From Haematococcus lacustris (Eukaryota > Chlorophyta > Chlorophyceae > Chlamydomonadales > Haematococcaceae), in the NCBI GenBank assembly GCA_030144725.1, contig JASKMD010000017.1:8694200-8758199 (forward strand): DNA of 64,000 nt. Reading direction: 5' to 3'. Below, in pieces: positions 54,691-64,000 of the stretch (within the stretch, counting starts at the first letter, position 1; each line of letters opens with the position of its first letter). Under the pieces are notes generated by a model, which was given only the letters and a program-made list of their open reading frames with translations, was not told the DNA's origin and did not search any database. Made by a program: the position numbers and the translations under genes.

Positions 54691-57600
54691 TTGCTGCTGC
54701 TGTTGCTGCTGCTGTTGCTGCTGCTGTTGCTGCTGCTGTTGCTGCTGCTGTTGCTGCTGCTGTTGCTGCTGCTGTTGCTGCTGCTGTTGCTGCTGCTGTT
54801 GCTGCTGACTGGGCACCTGCAATTGTTGAGACTGGTTGGTGGGAGGTGGCTGTGTAGCAGGATTTAGGGACTGCATCAAATATGCCCAGCCCACATCACC
54901 ATCCTCATCGTCGTCATCTTCATCGTCGACTCGATGCTCCTGGTGCCCCAGAGCAGCCGGACCTGGTGGACCCACCCCAGGCCCTGCACCCGCCACACCA
55001 AATGCAGGGTTGACCCGCCCATTGACCCCTTCCGCTGCCCCCAGCCCTGCCTGGGGCCCATTCCCAGTATTCACACTGGCAGACCCCACACTGCCCCAAG
55101 ATTGACGCGGCTCTGCGGCCCTAGGATCCACACCCCTGCCAGGGGCCCCTCCCATACCGGCAGCCAAGGTGCTGGCCCCTGGCCCTTCCCCCAGGCCTGA
55201 CCCTCCCTCCAAACCTGGCCCCAGGGCCTGCTGGCTGCACACCCTAGCTTGCAGCTTGGTGTCGTGCATGCTGGGCATGGCGGTTGTCGCGCGCTGCATG
55301 AGTGATGCGCCAGCCTGCCTGCTGGGCCAGCCAGGTTCCCAGGGCTGTCCTGCAGGCGTGTGCCCAGGTGCCAGGCTGTGGAGGTCCAGGGCGCCGGGGC
55401 CAGGTAGGGGCTGGGAGCAGGGGCGGGAACGCCCGAGGCCCATGCCCCAGCCCTGGTGCCGACCAGGAGGTGGGAGTCCTGCAGTGGGCAGCAGCTCCCA
55501 GACACCGCCCAGCTCCTGCTCCTCTCCACCCGCCCTGTACTGCTGCTGCTGCTGCTGCAGGGGCTCCGCTTCAGCCATGCGGGGCATAGGTGTGAAGGCA
55601 GGGGCAGGGGCAGCATGGCCTGCGTGAGAGGGCAGGGGCAGGGGCTGCGAGGAGGGGCGCCAGCGCCCAGCCTGGTTGCCAGGCAGGGCCAGGGGAGGGT
55701 AGCCTGGTGCAGCAAGAGCAGACCCTGAGGGAGAAGGGGGGTTCCAGGGGGCTGTTGGATTGGCCCAGGGGGTTCCTGCATTGTGGGCTGGCGGGCCCCC
55801 CGCTGCCGCTGCCCCTCCTGCTGCCCCCTCCACTATAGGCCCAGCCACAGATTCAGAGAAGTCCTGAACAAAAGGGAAAGCGCCCTGCTGCTCTGGGCCT
55901 TGAGTGGTGACCAGCTGAGACTGCATGGTGGTACTGACGCCGGGCTGTGTGAGGGGGGTGAAGCCTGGCTTGCCAGGGAACGCCTCTGATTTGACACTGA
56001 AGGGGCCATGCTGGGGGTGATAGCCATAGTCTGGCGGGTATGGCGGGGCCGAGGCAGTGGCAGGGGCCGCCAGCATATGGTGGGAGGTGCCGTGGGAGGG
56101 GGGGAAGCCTGGCCTGCAGCTCAGGGTCTGGTGGGGGGGAGGGGCTCGGTGGCTGATGCCTAAGGTGGGGTGGGGTGGCAGTGACAGGGACAGGCGCTGC
56201 AGGTCGTACGAGGGTGGCAAGTGGGAGGGGGAGGAGACAGGGTGCCCAGGGAAGAGTGAGGGCTGCTGGGGGAGGGTGGCACTACCAGCACCAGAAGACA
56301 CAGCGCTGCTGTTGTTGCCAACGACTCCACGACTTCCCATATACTGCTGCTGCTGCTGCTGCTGCTGGGGATCCAGACCTGGTGGTGTGTGGGTGAGGTG
56401 AGGCACACCTAGTGTGACGCTAGTGTGACCTAGGCTGGCAGGATCTCCCGGCATCATGTCCAGGTCTTGAGCCCCAGCGGACGGCGGCTGGAGCAGGCTG
56501 TTGACAAGGCCAGGGGCGGCGGCGAGTGGAGGTGGGCTAGAGCAAGGCCTGCCTGCCGCTGGGCTGGCAGCTGTGTATGCGCCCTGGGAAGGCCTGGCAC
56601 TCAGGCTGCGAGGAGCGTCAGGGGGGAGGGCGGGCGGGTGGGCTGGGCCAGGGGCAGCAGGCTGCGCCACGGACTCCAGGAGGGAGGGGTCCATGGCTGC
56701 TGGCGCAGTAACCACGGGGGGGAGGGTGTGGGGGCCGTCTGGGGCAACCACCCATGTGCCTTGGTTGCAGGGGGAGGGGGAGGAGGCTGCAGGTTGCAGA
56801 GGAGTGGCAGCTGGCGAGGGGGGCGGCTGGCCTGAGGCACCGCTGGGGCCCAGTGCCACCTTCTCAGCCAGCTCTTTGTGGGCGGCCTCTACCTGACGCT
56901 GAAGCTGCAGGGCACAGGGTGGATGGAGGAGAGGGTGCAGGCAAGGTCACCAGCACATACACACCAACAGGTTTACCTCCACGCTATGGATAGCATTGAG
57001 TCATGAATGCAAACATTGCAGGCTTTTGTAAGGTATAATAATGACATTGAAATAATGTGTTGTGGATGACATTGGTTGTAAGAGTTGGTTGGCTGTGAAA
57101 GGCTACGTTTGGCATTGCTCACTGTGGCGTGGGCACACCCGGGCACAGTCAGTCACCTCAGCGATTTGAGCCTCCCGGGCTGTGAGATGGCGGCGCAGGT
57201 AGCCTGACGCAATGCTGCGCACGATGCGAGCCAGGGTGGTGCGCTTGCCTAGCTCCCCTGTGGCGCCAATCTGCAGCACCACGCCCAGCAGCCCCCCTCA
57301 CCCACGACACAAGACAGGAGGGTAGGCTCCAGGGGTGCGCCACCCTGCCTTTGCTCCCCTCCTGACCCCTCTTCTACACAGTCAGGATCTCCATGGTGGG
57401 CAATGAGAGGAGCGGCTTGTGGGCGTCATGAACCCTAACCCACTACCGCCGCCACCGTCGCCACACACTAGCATCACCGTGGATGCGGCAGGAGCCTCAT
57501 ACCCCAGCGCGTATGCCTGCATGTGATGCCTGTGCCGCCGGTATAGCCCACAGGCATCACTGCCCCTTCATCATGCTTGCTATCCGGCCTGCTCGCTGTA

Positions 57601-57748
57601 CACCACCTGCTTCCCTCAGCAGTCCCTGCAGTCCCTGCCCTCACTGCCCTACACAGGCCTGGTAGACGTCCTATGGCAAGTATGGGAACACTGGTAAAGA
57701 CGGCATGGTAGGCAGCAGCACAGAGATGGGAGTGCATGAGAAGGGGAC

Positions 57749-57811
<63 letters not shown>

Positions 57812-58413
57812 CTCACCAACGGTGCCAGGCGCTCACACTCCTCAGCCAAGAGCACCTCATCGGCCTTGGAGGGCAATCGCCCGCTGAACCGGCCGCCCTG
57901 CGAGCACCCGCCCGCAGACGAGGGTTGCTTTCGTGTGTACGCTTGACGTAGGAGAGCGGCCTGCTGCGCCTCGTCGAACATGTCCTCGCCCTCGCCGATG
58001 GCGTCCTCTTCCTCGTCGGTGCGGCTTTTGGAAGCAGCCACAGCACTTCGCCGGTTAGCCGCAGCTGCTGCGCGCGCCGCAGCTCGTGAGGTGTTGGCAC
58101 TAGGAACCACGGCTCTGGACTTTGACAGCCCTAGACCTGCGGGGCCGCTGCCCTGGCCGTCACCTTCGCCTGCTGTTGCCAGCAAGGCCATGCTCGGTGC
58201 CTTCGTCTGCTGCTGCCGGACACGTTTGCTAGGCTGGCAATCGTCCTCCATAGGCATGGAGCCATCATCTGATGCTGCACCTCCAAGCCCAGATGCTGTG
58301 TGAGGAGAGCCTTGGAGCAGAGTGTTGGAGCTCTGCAGCGGCCCAGATGAGAAGCGGAAGGCCGGTGGTGTTGGCCAGCCTGCATGCTCCGTTTGGAGCG
58401 GGGCTTGCAATAC
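53625..58413 (-). CDS. Large Gln-rich protein of unknown function (5-prime partial)
   Basis: Minus-strand exons 57817-58413, 57157-57270, 54342-56904 and 53625-53986 keep phase and give 1,211 residues. The first exon starts at an acceptor, so at least one N-terminal exon is missing. The early part is acidic/basic and nuclear-looking (PSKRVRQQQTKA, then DEEEDAIGEGEDMFDEAQQA). A conserved-looking helical segment spans three exons: LLAEECERLAPL, IGATGELGKRTTLARIVRSI, REAQIAELQRQVEAAHKELA. The rest is disordered, rich in Pro, Gln, Gly and Ser, with a polyQ run of about 60 residues and a further Gln/His stretch, ending in DVGMLLGMDEELVGVLLSQG, an acidic-hydrophobic end like an activation domain. 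A transcriptional co-regulator is my guess. I know no family for the helical segment. Confidence 0.65.
54609..54810 (-). repeat. PolyQ-coding (TTGCTGCTGCTG)n array
   Basis: On the coding (minus) strand this is CAG and CAA in a regular 12-nt pattern of three CAG and one CAA, repeated about a dozen times, inside the large exon of the Gln-rich gene. The regular CAA interruptions mean the array grew by 12-bp units, not by single codons. Confidence 0.95.
57001..57038 (+). repeat. 37-bp repeat, copy in an intron
   Basis: TCATGAATGCAAACATTGCA plus GGCTTTTGTAAGG also occurs, with three differences, at about 58748-58781. Confidence 0.75.
57742..57812 (+). repeat. (GGCA)n microsatellite
   Basis: About 16 perfect tetranucleotide units in the intron just after the 57817-58413 exon; the array runs to within 5 bp of its donor. 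Confidence 0.95.
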
Positions 58414-59239
58414 CTGTGGGCAAGGGCAAGAGGGCCACCGCATACTTGGCATTCATCATGCTCTGACTGCAGTTCTATTGTGCTCATTGCCACCACATCG
58501 CCACATGCCACTTGTATGGCCCTGGTTGATCTCTGCAACAACAGGGCATGTAATTTTCAAGCACATGATGTGTTGAGATGTCGCCAGGCAATGATGGTAT
58601 GTAGTTCCTGACTCTAGTTATACTGTCTGCTTCATCATCGCTGCTGTCGCCACTGCATGCTAAAGCTGCCAGTGGAGTGGCATGCAGCTGTGGAGCCACC
58701 TACTGCAGTTGGGACGATACGTAGGCCATTGTCTGCTGCGGCAGGAGTCATGAATGCGGACATTGCAGGTTTTGTAAGGTCCGTGGTGTGTGGTCTAGGC
58801 ACCATTGTGATCAGCCTGATCCTGCTGTGAGAATCAGGGGCGTGCATGAAATAGTGCACGCATGAGGTTAGCATTGGGCAAGGAAAGATGTAGACGGAGC
58901 ATCGCAGATGCTGCTTGGAGCACTGCTACCTAACTCCACCTAGTGCACTGCTCCTTTGCGGCGCGCACCCTGGGCAATTCCAAGGTGGAACAGGCGTAGC
59001 TACTCGTGCTTTGCGGCTCGGCGAAACACGAGAGGAAAACAAAGTGGGGAAAATGGGCTAAAAGTGGGGAAAGATGGGGAGCTCGGGAGCCGTCAAGCAA
59101 TCGCGCTTTGTACGTCGAGCAGCATCTTCAACCCTTTGAACCCTACAGCATGGATCGAGGCATGCATCCCAGTGTCCCTTAGGGCAAACGTCAGCTGGCT
59201 GTAATCAACAGAATGTCCCATGTGTCCATGCAGGTGGCT
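58414..59239. other. 5-prime region of the Gln-rich gene
   Basis: This should contain the missing first exon or exons and the promoter. The ATG at 58498 on minus would need a 32-bp intron and is unlikely to be the start. A second copy of the 37-bp repeat lies at 58748-58781. Confidence 0.35.
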
Positions 59240-59247
59240 GCGGCCAG

Positions 59248-59495
59248 TAGAGCACGACCGGACGTGTTAATGTTAATGTTAAACCATTTTGTTGAAGATA
59301 ACCGCTTGGTCTTGATACGAGTCGTTTTTTGCTGTCGTTCTGGTCACGACACGGCAATGCACCCAGCGACACTATGCAGGCAGAAGTTGCCAGTGAGACG
59401 CAGTCCCAGGGTAGCAAAACGGGCATGTTAAAGATTCGTAAAAAATGTTGTTAAACCCAAAACATCAGGATGTTAAATTAACCGGTCGTGCTCTA
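59248..59495. mobile_element. 248-bp hAT-type MITE
   Basis: Perfect 14-bp terminal inverted repeats TAGAGCACGACCGG (59248-59261) and CCGGTCGTGCTCTA (59482-59495) are flanked by a perfect 8-bp target duplication GCGGCCAG (59240-59247 and 59496-59503). TAGAG fits the hAT terminal consensus YARNG. Both ends carry GTTAA-rich subterminal repeats, and there is no ORF. The paralogous sequence at 30332-30437 has a single GCGGCCAG and no insert, an independent proof of insertion. The ends resemble those of the hAT element at 60013-62113. Confidence 0.9.
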
Positions 59496-60051
59496 GCGGC
59501 CAGTGTACAGCGAAGCAAAGCGTTCTCAAGTCAGGAACTTGCTGTGCTCAACAAGCAACAATGATGTTCATCAGGGGCCTATTTCAGGCCGCCCCAACAT
59601 GGGGTTGGTAATATGCATGCAATTACTCTCTCAATACTGCACCGTTTTCGATACCGTTCATCACATTGGCAGCTGCAAGATAATACGCGTTATCTAACCT
59701 TCAGCGCAAGCCATTGGAGTCTTTGCTCGCGTACTGCCACATGTGCCCGCGAACAAATCACATCGGCGAGACGGGTCTCCTTGGCACGGCGAGCCACATC
59801 GCTGTGACCCCATCTACCTAGCGTAGTGAGCTGGTTGTGCACAAATGGAATGTCCGGCCAACACCCAACGCGATGCCTGCCGGGCGTGCAGGGCACCTAG
59901 ACAGGGTGATTGAAACATACATTCGTACTCGCTTCCGCCGAATACACAATTTGGGTCGGCGCACACTAAGGTTTCACCGGGTTACACCCCCCCTCCTCCA
60001 CTGTGTCCTCCATAAGGCGCGCCCAGAATAATCTTTAAGATATGACCCAAT

Positions 60052-61770
60052 ATGATCAAGCCAGAGAATATGATGAAATATGATCAAGCCAAAACCCAGC
60101 AATTCAAGTGCGCGTTAGCTGCGATGGCTACAGCTCCACCCGTGATACCTCCCTGGGCCGAAAATGAAACTCAGATGTTCGACAACAAGCTCTGGACGCT
60201 GACGGCTCTTTTCCACCACTTAAAGGATACTAAACTAATCCGCAAGAGCGAACATTACGCGCTACAAGTCACTGAGCGGGTCGGGTCGAGCCGCAAACTG
60301 ATTCGCGCGGTCAGCGTCGTCTGCTTGCTCTGCTCAGCATGCCTCTCTGTCAACAACATTTCGTGGGCGCAGACCCAACACAACTCCTGCGCCGCTTGTG
60401 TTGGCCGCCATGCCAGCACAAGCGCAGCTCCACCACCTCCCAGCTCCGCCCAGTCCCCTGCTATGCTTGTCGAGGCCAAGCAAGAATTCTCTCTATTCCT
60501 TTACACCTCTGGCACACCCTTCGCTCGCGCCGACAACCCACATCTAAAGAGGATGTTTCAGCTGCTGGGCATGCCTGACTCTCCCACAGCCAAGCAAGTG
60601 AGGACGTCTTATCTCTCTAGCACCTACAGCAGATTGAAGAAGAGGGTGGAAGTGGTGGTGGAGCAACTGCTGCTGGTAAGTGCCACTTTAAGTTTGGGGA
60701 CCCTAGTGGAGCCAACCCAGTGGACTGGTCCTTTGTGCTGGGAGTGCCAAGATTGTTTCGAGACCGTGCTATGAAGCACTACCACCCCGCCATGGCGGCA
60801 GCACGGTATTGGTCACCTGACCTGACCTGACCTGACCTGACCTGACCTGACCTGACCTGACCTGACCTGACCTGACCTGACCTGACCTGACCTGACCTGA
60901 CCTGACCTGACCTGACCTGACCTGACCTGACCTGACCTGACCTGACCTGACCTGACCTGACCTGACCTGACCTGACCTGACCTGACCTGACCTGACCTGA
61001 CCTGACCTGACCTGACCTGACCTGACCTGACCTGACCTGACCTGACCTGACCTGACCTGACCTGACCTGACCTGACCTGACCTGACCTGACCTGACCTGA
61101 CCTGACCTGACCTGACCTGACCTGACCTGACCTGACCTGACCTGACCTGTAGGGTGTTGGACCCCATTAACTTCTTGCCTACACGTCATGGAGTTCAGCC
61201 ACTGCCTCCCATGAAGGATTTGACGGCCGAGCAACAGCAGGACGTCAAGCTCGTTGTGGCCCGCCTGGCTCAGGTGAGATGAAGTACCACTTGCTACTCC
61301 GCAACAGCCATGCAACCATAGCGTCGCATGCTACAAGGTTTGTACACCACACACAGGTTGCACCGGATGCTGCAGCTGAGGAGCTTGACAACTTTGAGAT
61401 GGGAGCATGGGACCCGGACATGACACGTGTGGCCAACATCATCTTGCGCATGACCAAGGCTACAGAGATCGACGGCCGCACGGTCACTGTCATTGCTCCC
61501 GCCCACCAGCGGCTGACCTGGTGGCAGGTCTATGCCCAGTCCAAGTTCCCAATCCTTGCCAAGGCAGCCATGCGGTTGCTGTCAGTGCATGTCTCCACGT
61601 GCGCTGCAGAACGGAACTGGTCTGCGTGGGGGCGGACCTTTGCAGATGCGCACCGCAACACCCTCAGCATTGAGAAGGCTGAGGAACTGGTGTTCATTCA
61701 AGCTAATGATGAGCTCACCAACAGCAACCAACGTGACCAGGAGAAGGAGTTGGCCATCGAGCTGTACTAG
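60052..61770 (+). pseudogene. hAT transposase with central deletion
   Basis: The pieces are 60052-60675, 60720-60811, 61153-61273 and 61357-61770. The first ends with EFSLFLYTSGTPFARADNPH, then RMFQLLGM and a Lys/Arg helix, typical of the hAT N-terminal region. The second reads RAMKHYHPAMAAARYW, the third VLDPINF and QQDVKLVVARLAQ, and the last is the hAT dimerisation domain (LTWWQVYAQSKFPILAKAAM, RLLSVHVSTCAAERNWSAWG, ending ANDELTN). The last three join in phase across GT-AG introns. The first and second do not: only 44 bp and a phase error separate them, where an intact gene would have some 250-300 codons including the DDE residues. So it is a deletion derivative that could still have bound DNA or partners. 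Confidence 0.8.
60816..61149 (+). repeat. (CCTGA)n satellite filling a transposase intron
   Basis: About 67 near-perfect copies of the pentamer make up 333 of the 341 bp between the donor at 60812 and the acceptor CTGTAG at 61152. It reads as open frame on the minus strand (repeating R-S-G-Q-V) only because of the repeat. Confidence 0.97.
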
Positions 61771-62121
61771 TGTGCTCTAGATGCTAGTGCTCTGTTACAG
61801 CCTTGGTCGTAGAAGGCCCCGAAAGGCCCCAGAAGTGCTGATATGACCACGCAACGGCTGTCATTGAACCTCTTTACGATTGCCGTGGCCTCAAACTCAA
61901 TGTCTAGCGTCGCTGAGAGTAGAGGAGTGATGCGGCGGTCTAACTATACCGGAGAGCATTTTTCCTATAGAGGGCGTCAAACCCAGGTGGGTTATGGTGC
62001 TAACCTGCCTCATTATCCTCTTGACTACAGACCCGGTCATATCACATCTTTATGCCATCATATTCAGTCATATGACCAATTCCTCAGCAAGTCATATGAT
62101 CGGTCGCGCCCTAGTCCTCCA

Positions 62122-62475
62122 CTGTGTTGCACCCGTTGCACACACATAAAAATGGCTACGAAATGTTTATTCTTTACCCATTGGCGCATCTATTGAAACA
62201 AACCGCACAACAAACAGCCCATGCCTCTATCTGTTTGACAGCTTTGAAGTTACATCATGTTCACCAGGCTGGTTCAAGGCCACGGCATGCAACGACCCAC
62301 CATGCCCGCCCCCCCTCCACCCATCATTGCAGGAGCCCACCTCATTAAGCCTGCCCACCCCCTCCCAGCCCTTCCCCTCGCCCCCTCCCCAATCACACCC
62401 CCTCCTAGCCCACCCCTCCCAGAACACCCCTCCCAGAACACCACTGTGGGGTGGCAACTGAGCTATGACGTGACA
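62122..62475. other. Region without a supported gene
   Basis: The 3-prime flank of the hAT element. A C/A-rich stretch at 62300-62450 with duplicated CCCTCCCAGAACAC is the only structure seen. Confidence 0.4.
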
Positions 62476-63054
62476 TAGGCCCTATTCCCAAGTTTTTTTT
62501 GCTCATTTGCTCGGATTCTTGGCGGTTGGGGCAGTTGAGTGTAACGGCGCCTGCCAGCACCTGCCTGCCTGGCTGAGGACAGTACCTACCCGCATCTCCG
62601 GTTTCTGCCGCATTGCTTTGCCCGCTTTGCGGAGAATGCTAGTCCATCTAGTCCCGCTGGAGAGTCTGACTTGCACAACTGCACGACTTGCACGACTGCA
62701 TTGCACCGCAGCTCGCATCTTGCGCACTTGCACTTGCGATGCTTACCACCATCACCCCCGCCACCACCCTAGCAACCTGGAGCACCTGCATCGTACCTGG
62801 AGCACCTGCATCGTTGCACTACTGCAGCATGACACAGCCTGACACAACCTGCACAACTTGCATCGCATTTTGTGCCTGAGTCTGCACCAGCAGCTGCTTG
62901 CAATGTGACCAGCCAGGGCAATAGCTGCAGAGCAAGCAGGGGGGGGCATCAGCATGGGCTACAGAGGAAAGGGTAGGAGCAGGCTTAGGGCTGTGGGGTG
63001 CAGGGCAGGCGCAGACACCCCCTCCTGATGCTGCCAACACCTCCCCAGCCCTCT

Positions 63055-63195
63055 CTATGCCCTGCCCTCTCTATGCCCTCTCTATGTCCTGCCCTCTCTA
63101 TGCCCTCTCTATGCCCTCTCTATGCCCTCTCTCTGTCCTGCCGTCTCTATGCCCTCTCTATGTCCTCTCTATGCCCATTATGCTCTCTATGCCCC
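63055..63195 (+). repeat. Minisatellite CTCTCTATGCC(CT)
   Basis: About a dozen 10-16 bp units of CTCTCTATGCCCT and CTGTCCTGCC variants. A second short array, two copies of GATCCTCCTCTCTGGGC plus CTGCTCTCTGTGCTC, follows at 63220-63295. Confidence 0.85.
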
Positions 63196-63394
63196 CCGGA
63201 TGACCTTCGCGACAAGAGTTGATCCTCCTCTCTGGGCTTGCTCTCTGTGCTCGCATCTTGATCCTCCTCTCTGGGCCTGCTCTCTGTGCTCTAGGCCTGC
63301 TCGTCGGGCACCACCGAGGATAACGCCTTGCCCTATGTCGCGAGGCTGAGCCTGCTCCAGCACCGAGTCCATCCCCCGAGTGCCTGATTCTCCG

Positions 63395-63497
63395 GACCCA
63401 ACCGCTGAACCGCCGAGCATTTCAAATTTGCTGAAGGTCTTAGCAAAGGGGTCTAGCAAATATGAAATGCTCGGCGGTTGTGTCCGGCGGTTGGGTC
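63395..63497. repeat. 103-bp imperfect palindrome
   Basis: Arms 63409-63432 and 63455-63478 pair over 24 bp with one mismatch (ACCGCCGAGCATTTC core) around a 22-nt loop. Outside them GACCCAACCG (63395-63404) pairs with CGGTTGGGTC (63488-63497). It could extrude as a cruciform or be transcribed as a hairpin. Confidence 0.85.
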
Positions 63498-63739
63498 GCC
63501 AAGGGTCGTCCATTGGCGCTGCTGAGACGCTCCCCCAGCAGCTACAGGTGTGCAGGAGAATCGTATGGGGTCAGAACGCGCATCGCGCCAGCCAGTTTTG
63601 CAGACGGTAAAAAAGTGCAGCGGTTGAGAGCAAATGGAGAAATGCTAAAAACTCAGGAATAGGCCCCAGGTAAGCACTGGCCTGGCACTGCACATGTGCA
63701 TGTCCGCAACATATCCCACATGACATGGCACTAGTAGTA

Positions 63740-63795
63740 ATGTGTGCCCCCCCTTTGAGCTGTCATCAGCTTTCAGTTAGTGCATATTTTTAAGG
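63740..63795 (+). repeat. Orphan start of the nuclease-family 3-prime tail
   Basis: TGTGTGCCCCCCCTTTGAGC with hairpin GAGCTG-TCAT-CAGCTT (63757-63772) and TCAGTTAGTGCAT matches the beginning of the copy B tail, then diverges. No ORF precedes it. Confidence 0.75.
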
Positions 63796-64000
63796 TTCCC
63801 AAATAGACATCTCTATGTCCATGTAGTAAATAGTATAGACTAGAGATAGTAAATAGTGTAGACTAGTCGACTATTTCGTCACCAAATCAGCTCGTTTCAG
63901 TCGCAACGGGGCGTACATTAGCTCACCAGACACGTCGTGCTAGTCTTAAGAGCAGTCAGTATCAGTTGCTATTCTGTTGATCTGCCGGCCAAAGGATTGC
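63796..64000. other. Window end, no feature seen
   Basis: A short direct repeat (AGTAAATAGT-TAGACTAG, twice at 63826-63866) is the only structure noted. Confidence 0.4.

Larger units (their letters stand above)
60013..62113 (+). mobile_element. 2.1-kb hAT transposon, internally deleted
   Basis: The left end TAAGGCGCGCCC (60013-60024) and right end, read inward as TAGGGCGCGACC, form an imperfect 12-bp inverted repeat with hAT-type TAxGG termini. A perfect 8-bp duplication GTCCTCCA flanks the element (60005-60012 and 62114-62121). TATGATCA and TCATATGA subterminal motifs cluster at both ends. It carries a transposase gene with recognisable hAT N-terminal and C-terminal parts but no catalytic middle. 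Confidence 0.9.
62478..63666. mobile_element. Candidate 1.2-kb inverted-repeat element
   Basis: The left edge GGCCCTATTCCCAAGTTTTT (from 62478), followed by GCTCATTTGCTC, pairs with the right edge, which read on minus is GGCCTATTCCTGAGTTTTTA (from 63666) followed by ATTTGCTC. About 28 of 36 positions agree. I found no clear target duplication, so this could also be two opposed copies of a small repeat. Inside are a minisatellite and a strong hairpin but no gene. Confidence 0.35.

Noticed and set aside
54535..54867. Poly-Leu and poly-Cys frames opposite the polyQ tract
   Set aside because: Antisense shadows of the CAG/CAA array in the Gln-rich gene.
58440..58541. ATG near 58498 (MSTIELQSEHDECQ) as the first exon of the Gln-rich gene
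   Set aside because: It would require an intron of about 32 bp, shorter than any other intron in the window.
60779..61315. Long minus-strand frame with repeating RSGQV
   Set aside because: A translation of the CCTGA array. The plus strand has a consistent spliced transposase instead.
1..64000. tRNA genes, rRNA genes and CRISPR arrays
   Set aside because: No cloverleaf with a GTTCGANNC arm, no rRNA-like block and no regularly spaced repeat-spacer array was seen. All tandem arrays are head-to-tail satellites.

Overview
The window looks like nuclear DNA of a volvocalean-type green alga; Haematococcus or a close relative is my guess from the style of the repeats, not something I could test. The reasons are dense short introns with GTGAGT and GTGCGT donors and TGCAG acceptors, GC-rich codons, long CAG/CTG tracts, plant-like versions of the conserved genes, and abundant decayed transposons. 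I found no rRNA, tRNA, CRISPR or organellar genes. Multi-exon models were built by eye from splice sites and reading phase. Where the phase closes across many exons (TrpRS, PRP38, the LRR/EF-hand/p25-alpha gene, the secreted Ala-rich protein) I trust them to within a base or so.

Layout. 60-913 is the end of an eIF4G-type MA3-domain gene. 1302-9088 is a nest of transposons: a roughly 1.8 kb inverted-repeat element (1310-9080) appears to have received a 6 kb fold-back element (1928-7895) with near-identical 0.96 kb arms and a 7-bp target duplication. 9131-21800 is accessory DNA with three decayed genes of a TnpB/Fanzor-like nuclease family, orphan copies of their conserved 3-prime tails, a probable solo LTR, an unrecognised gene (10062-11359), a complete five-exon gene for a secreted Ala/Ser/Thr-rich protein (13153-14545) and a bZIP-like exon on the minus strand (16887-17693).

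23286-29112 encodes an RNA-binding protein with an N-terminal PWI-like helical domain and a C-terminal PABPN1-type RRM; a diverged 350-bp direct repeat lies on each side of it. 31186-36612 (minus) is a complete 14-exon cytosolic tryptophanyl-tRNA synthetase. It shares a 417-bp divergent promoter region with a 25-exon, 1,100-residue LRR/EF-hand/p25-alpha/coiled-coil protein (37030-45886), probably cytoskeletal or ciliary. 47599-51850 (minus) is a complete 10-exon PRP38 splicing factor, and 53625-58413 (minus) is a large Gln-rich protein of unknown function with a polyQ tract of about 60 residues.

The right end (59200-64000) holds a 248-bp hAT-type MITE with an 8-bp target duplication, its related empty site elsewhere in the window (30357-30364), and a 2.1 kb hAT transposon (60013-62113) with a perfect 8-bp duplication, a transposase that has lost its catalytic core, and an intron made almost wholly of a CCTGA satellite.

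The most interesting signal is the Fanzor-like family: decayed ORFs plus conserved 3-prime tails that fold into two short hairpins and recur without the ORF. That is the arrangement expected of an RNA-guided nuclease and its guide RNA, though every copy here is dead or partial.
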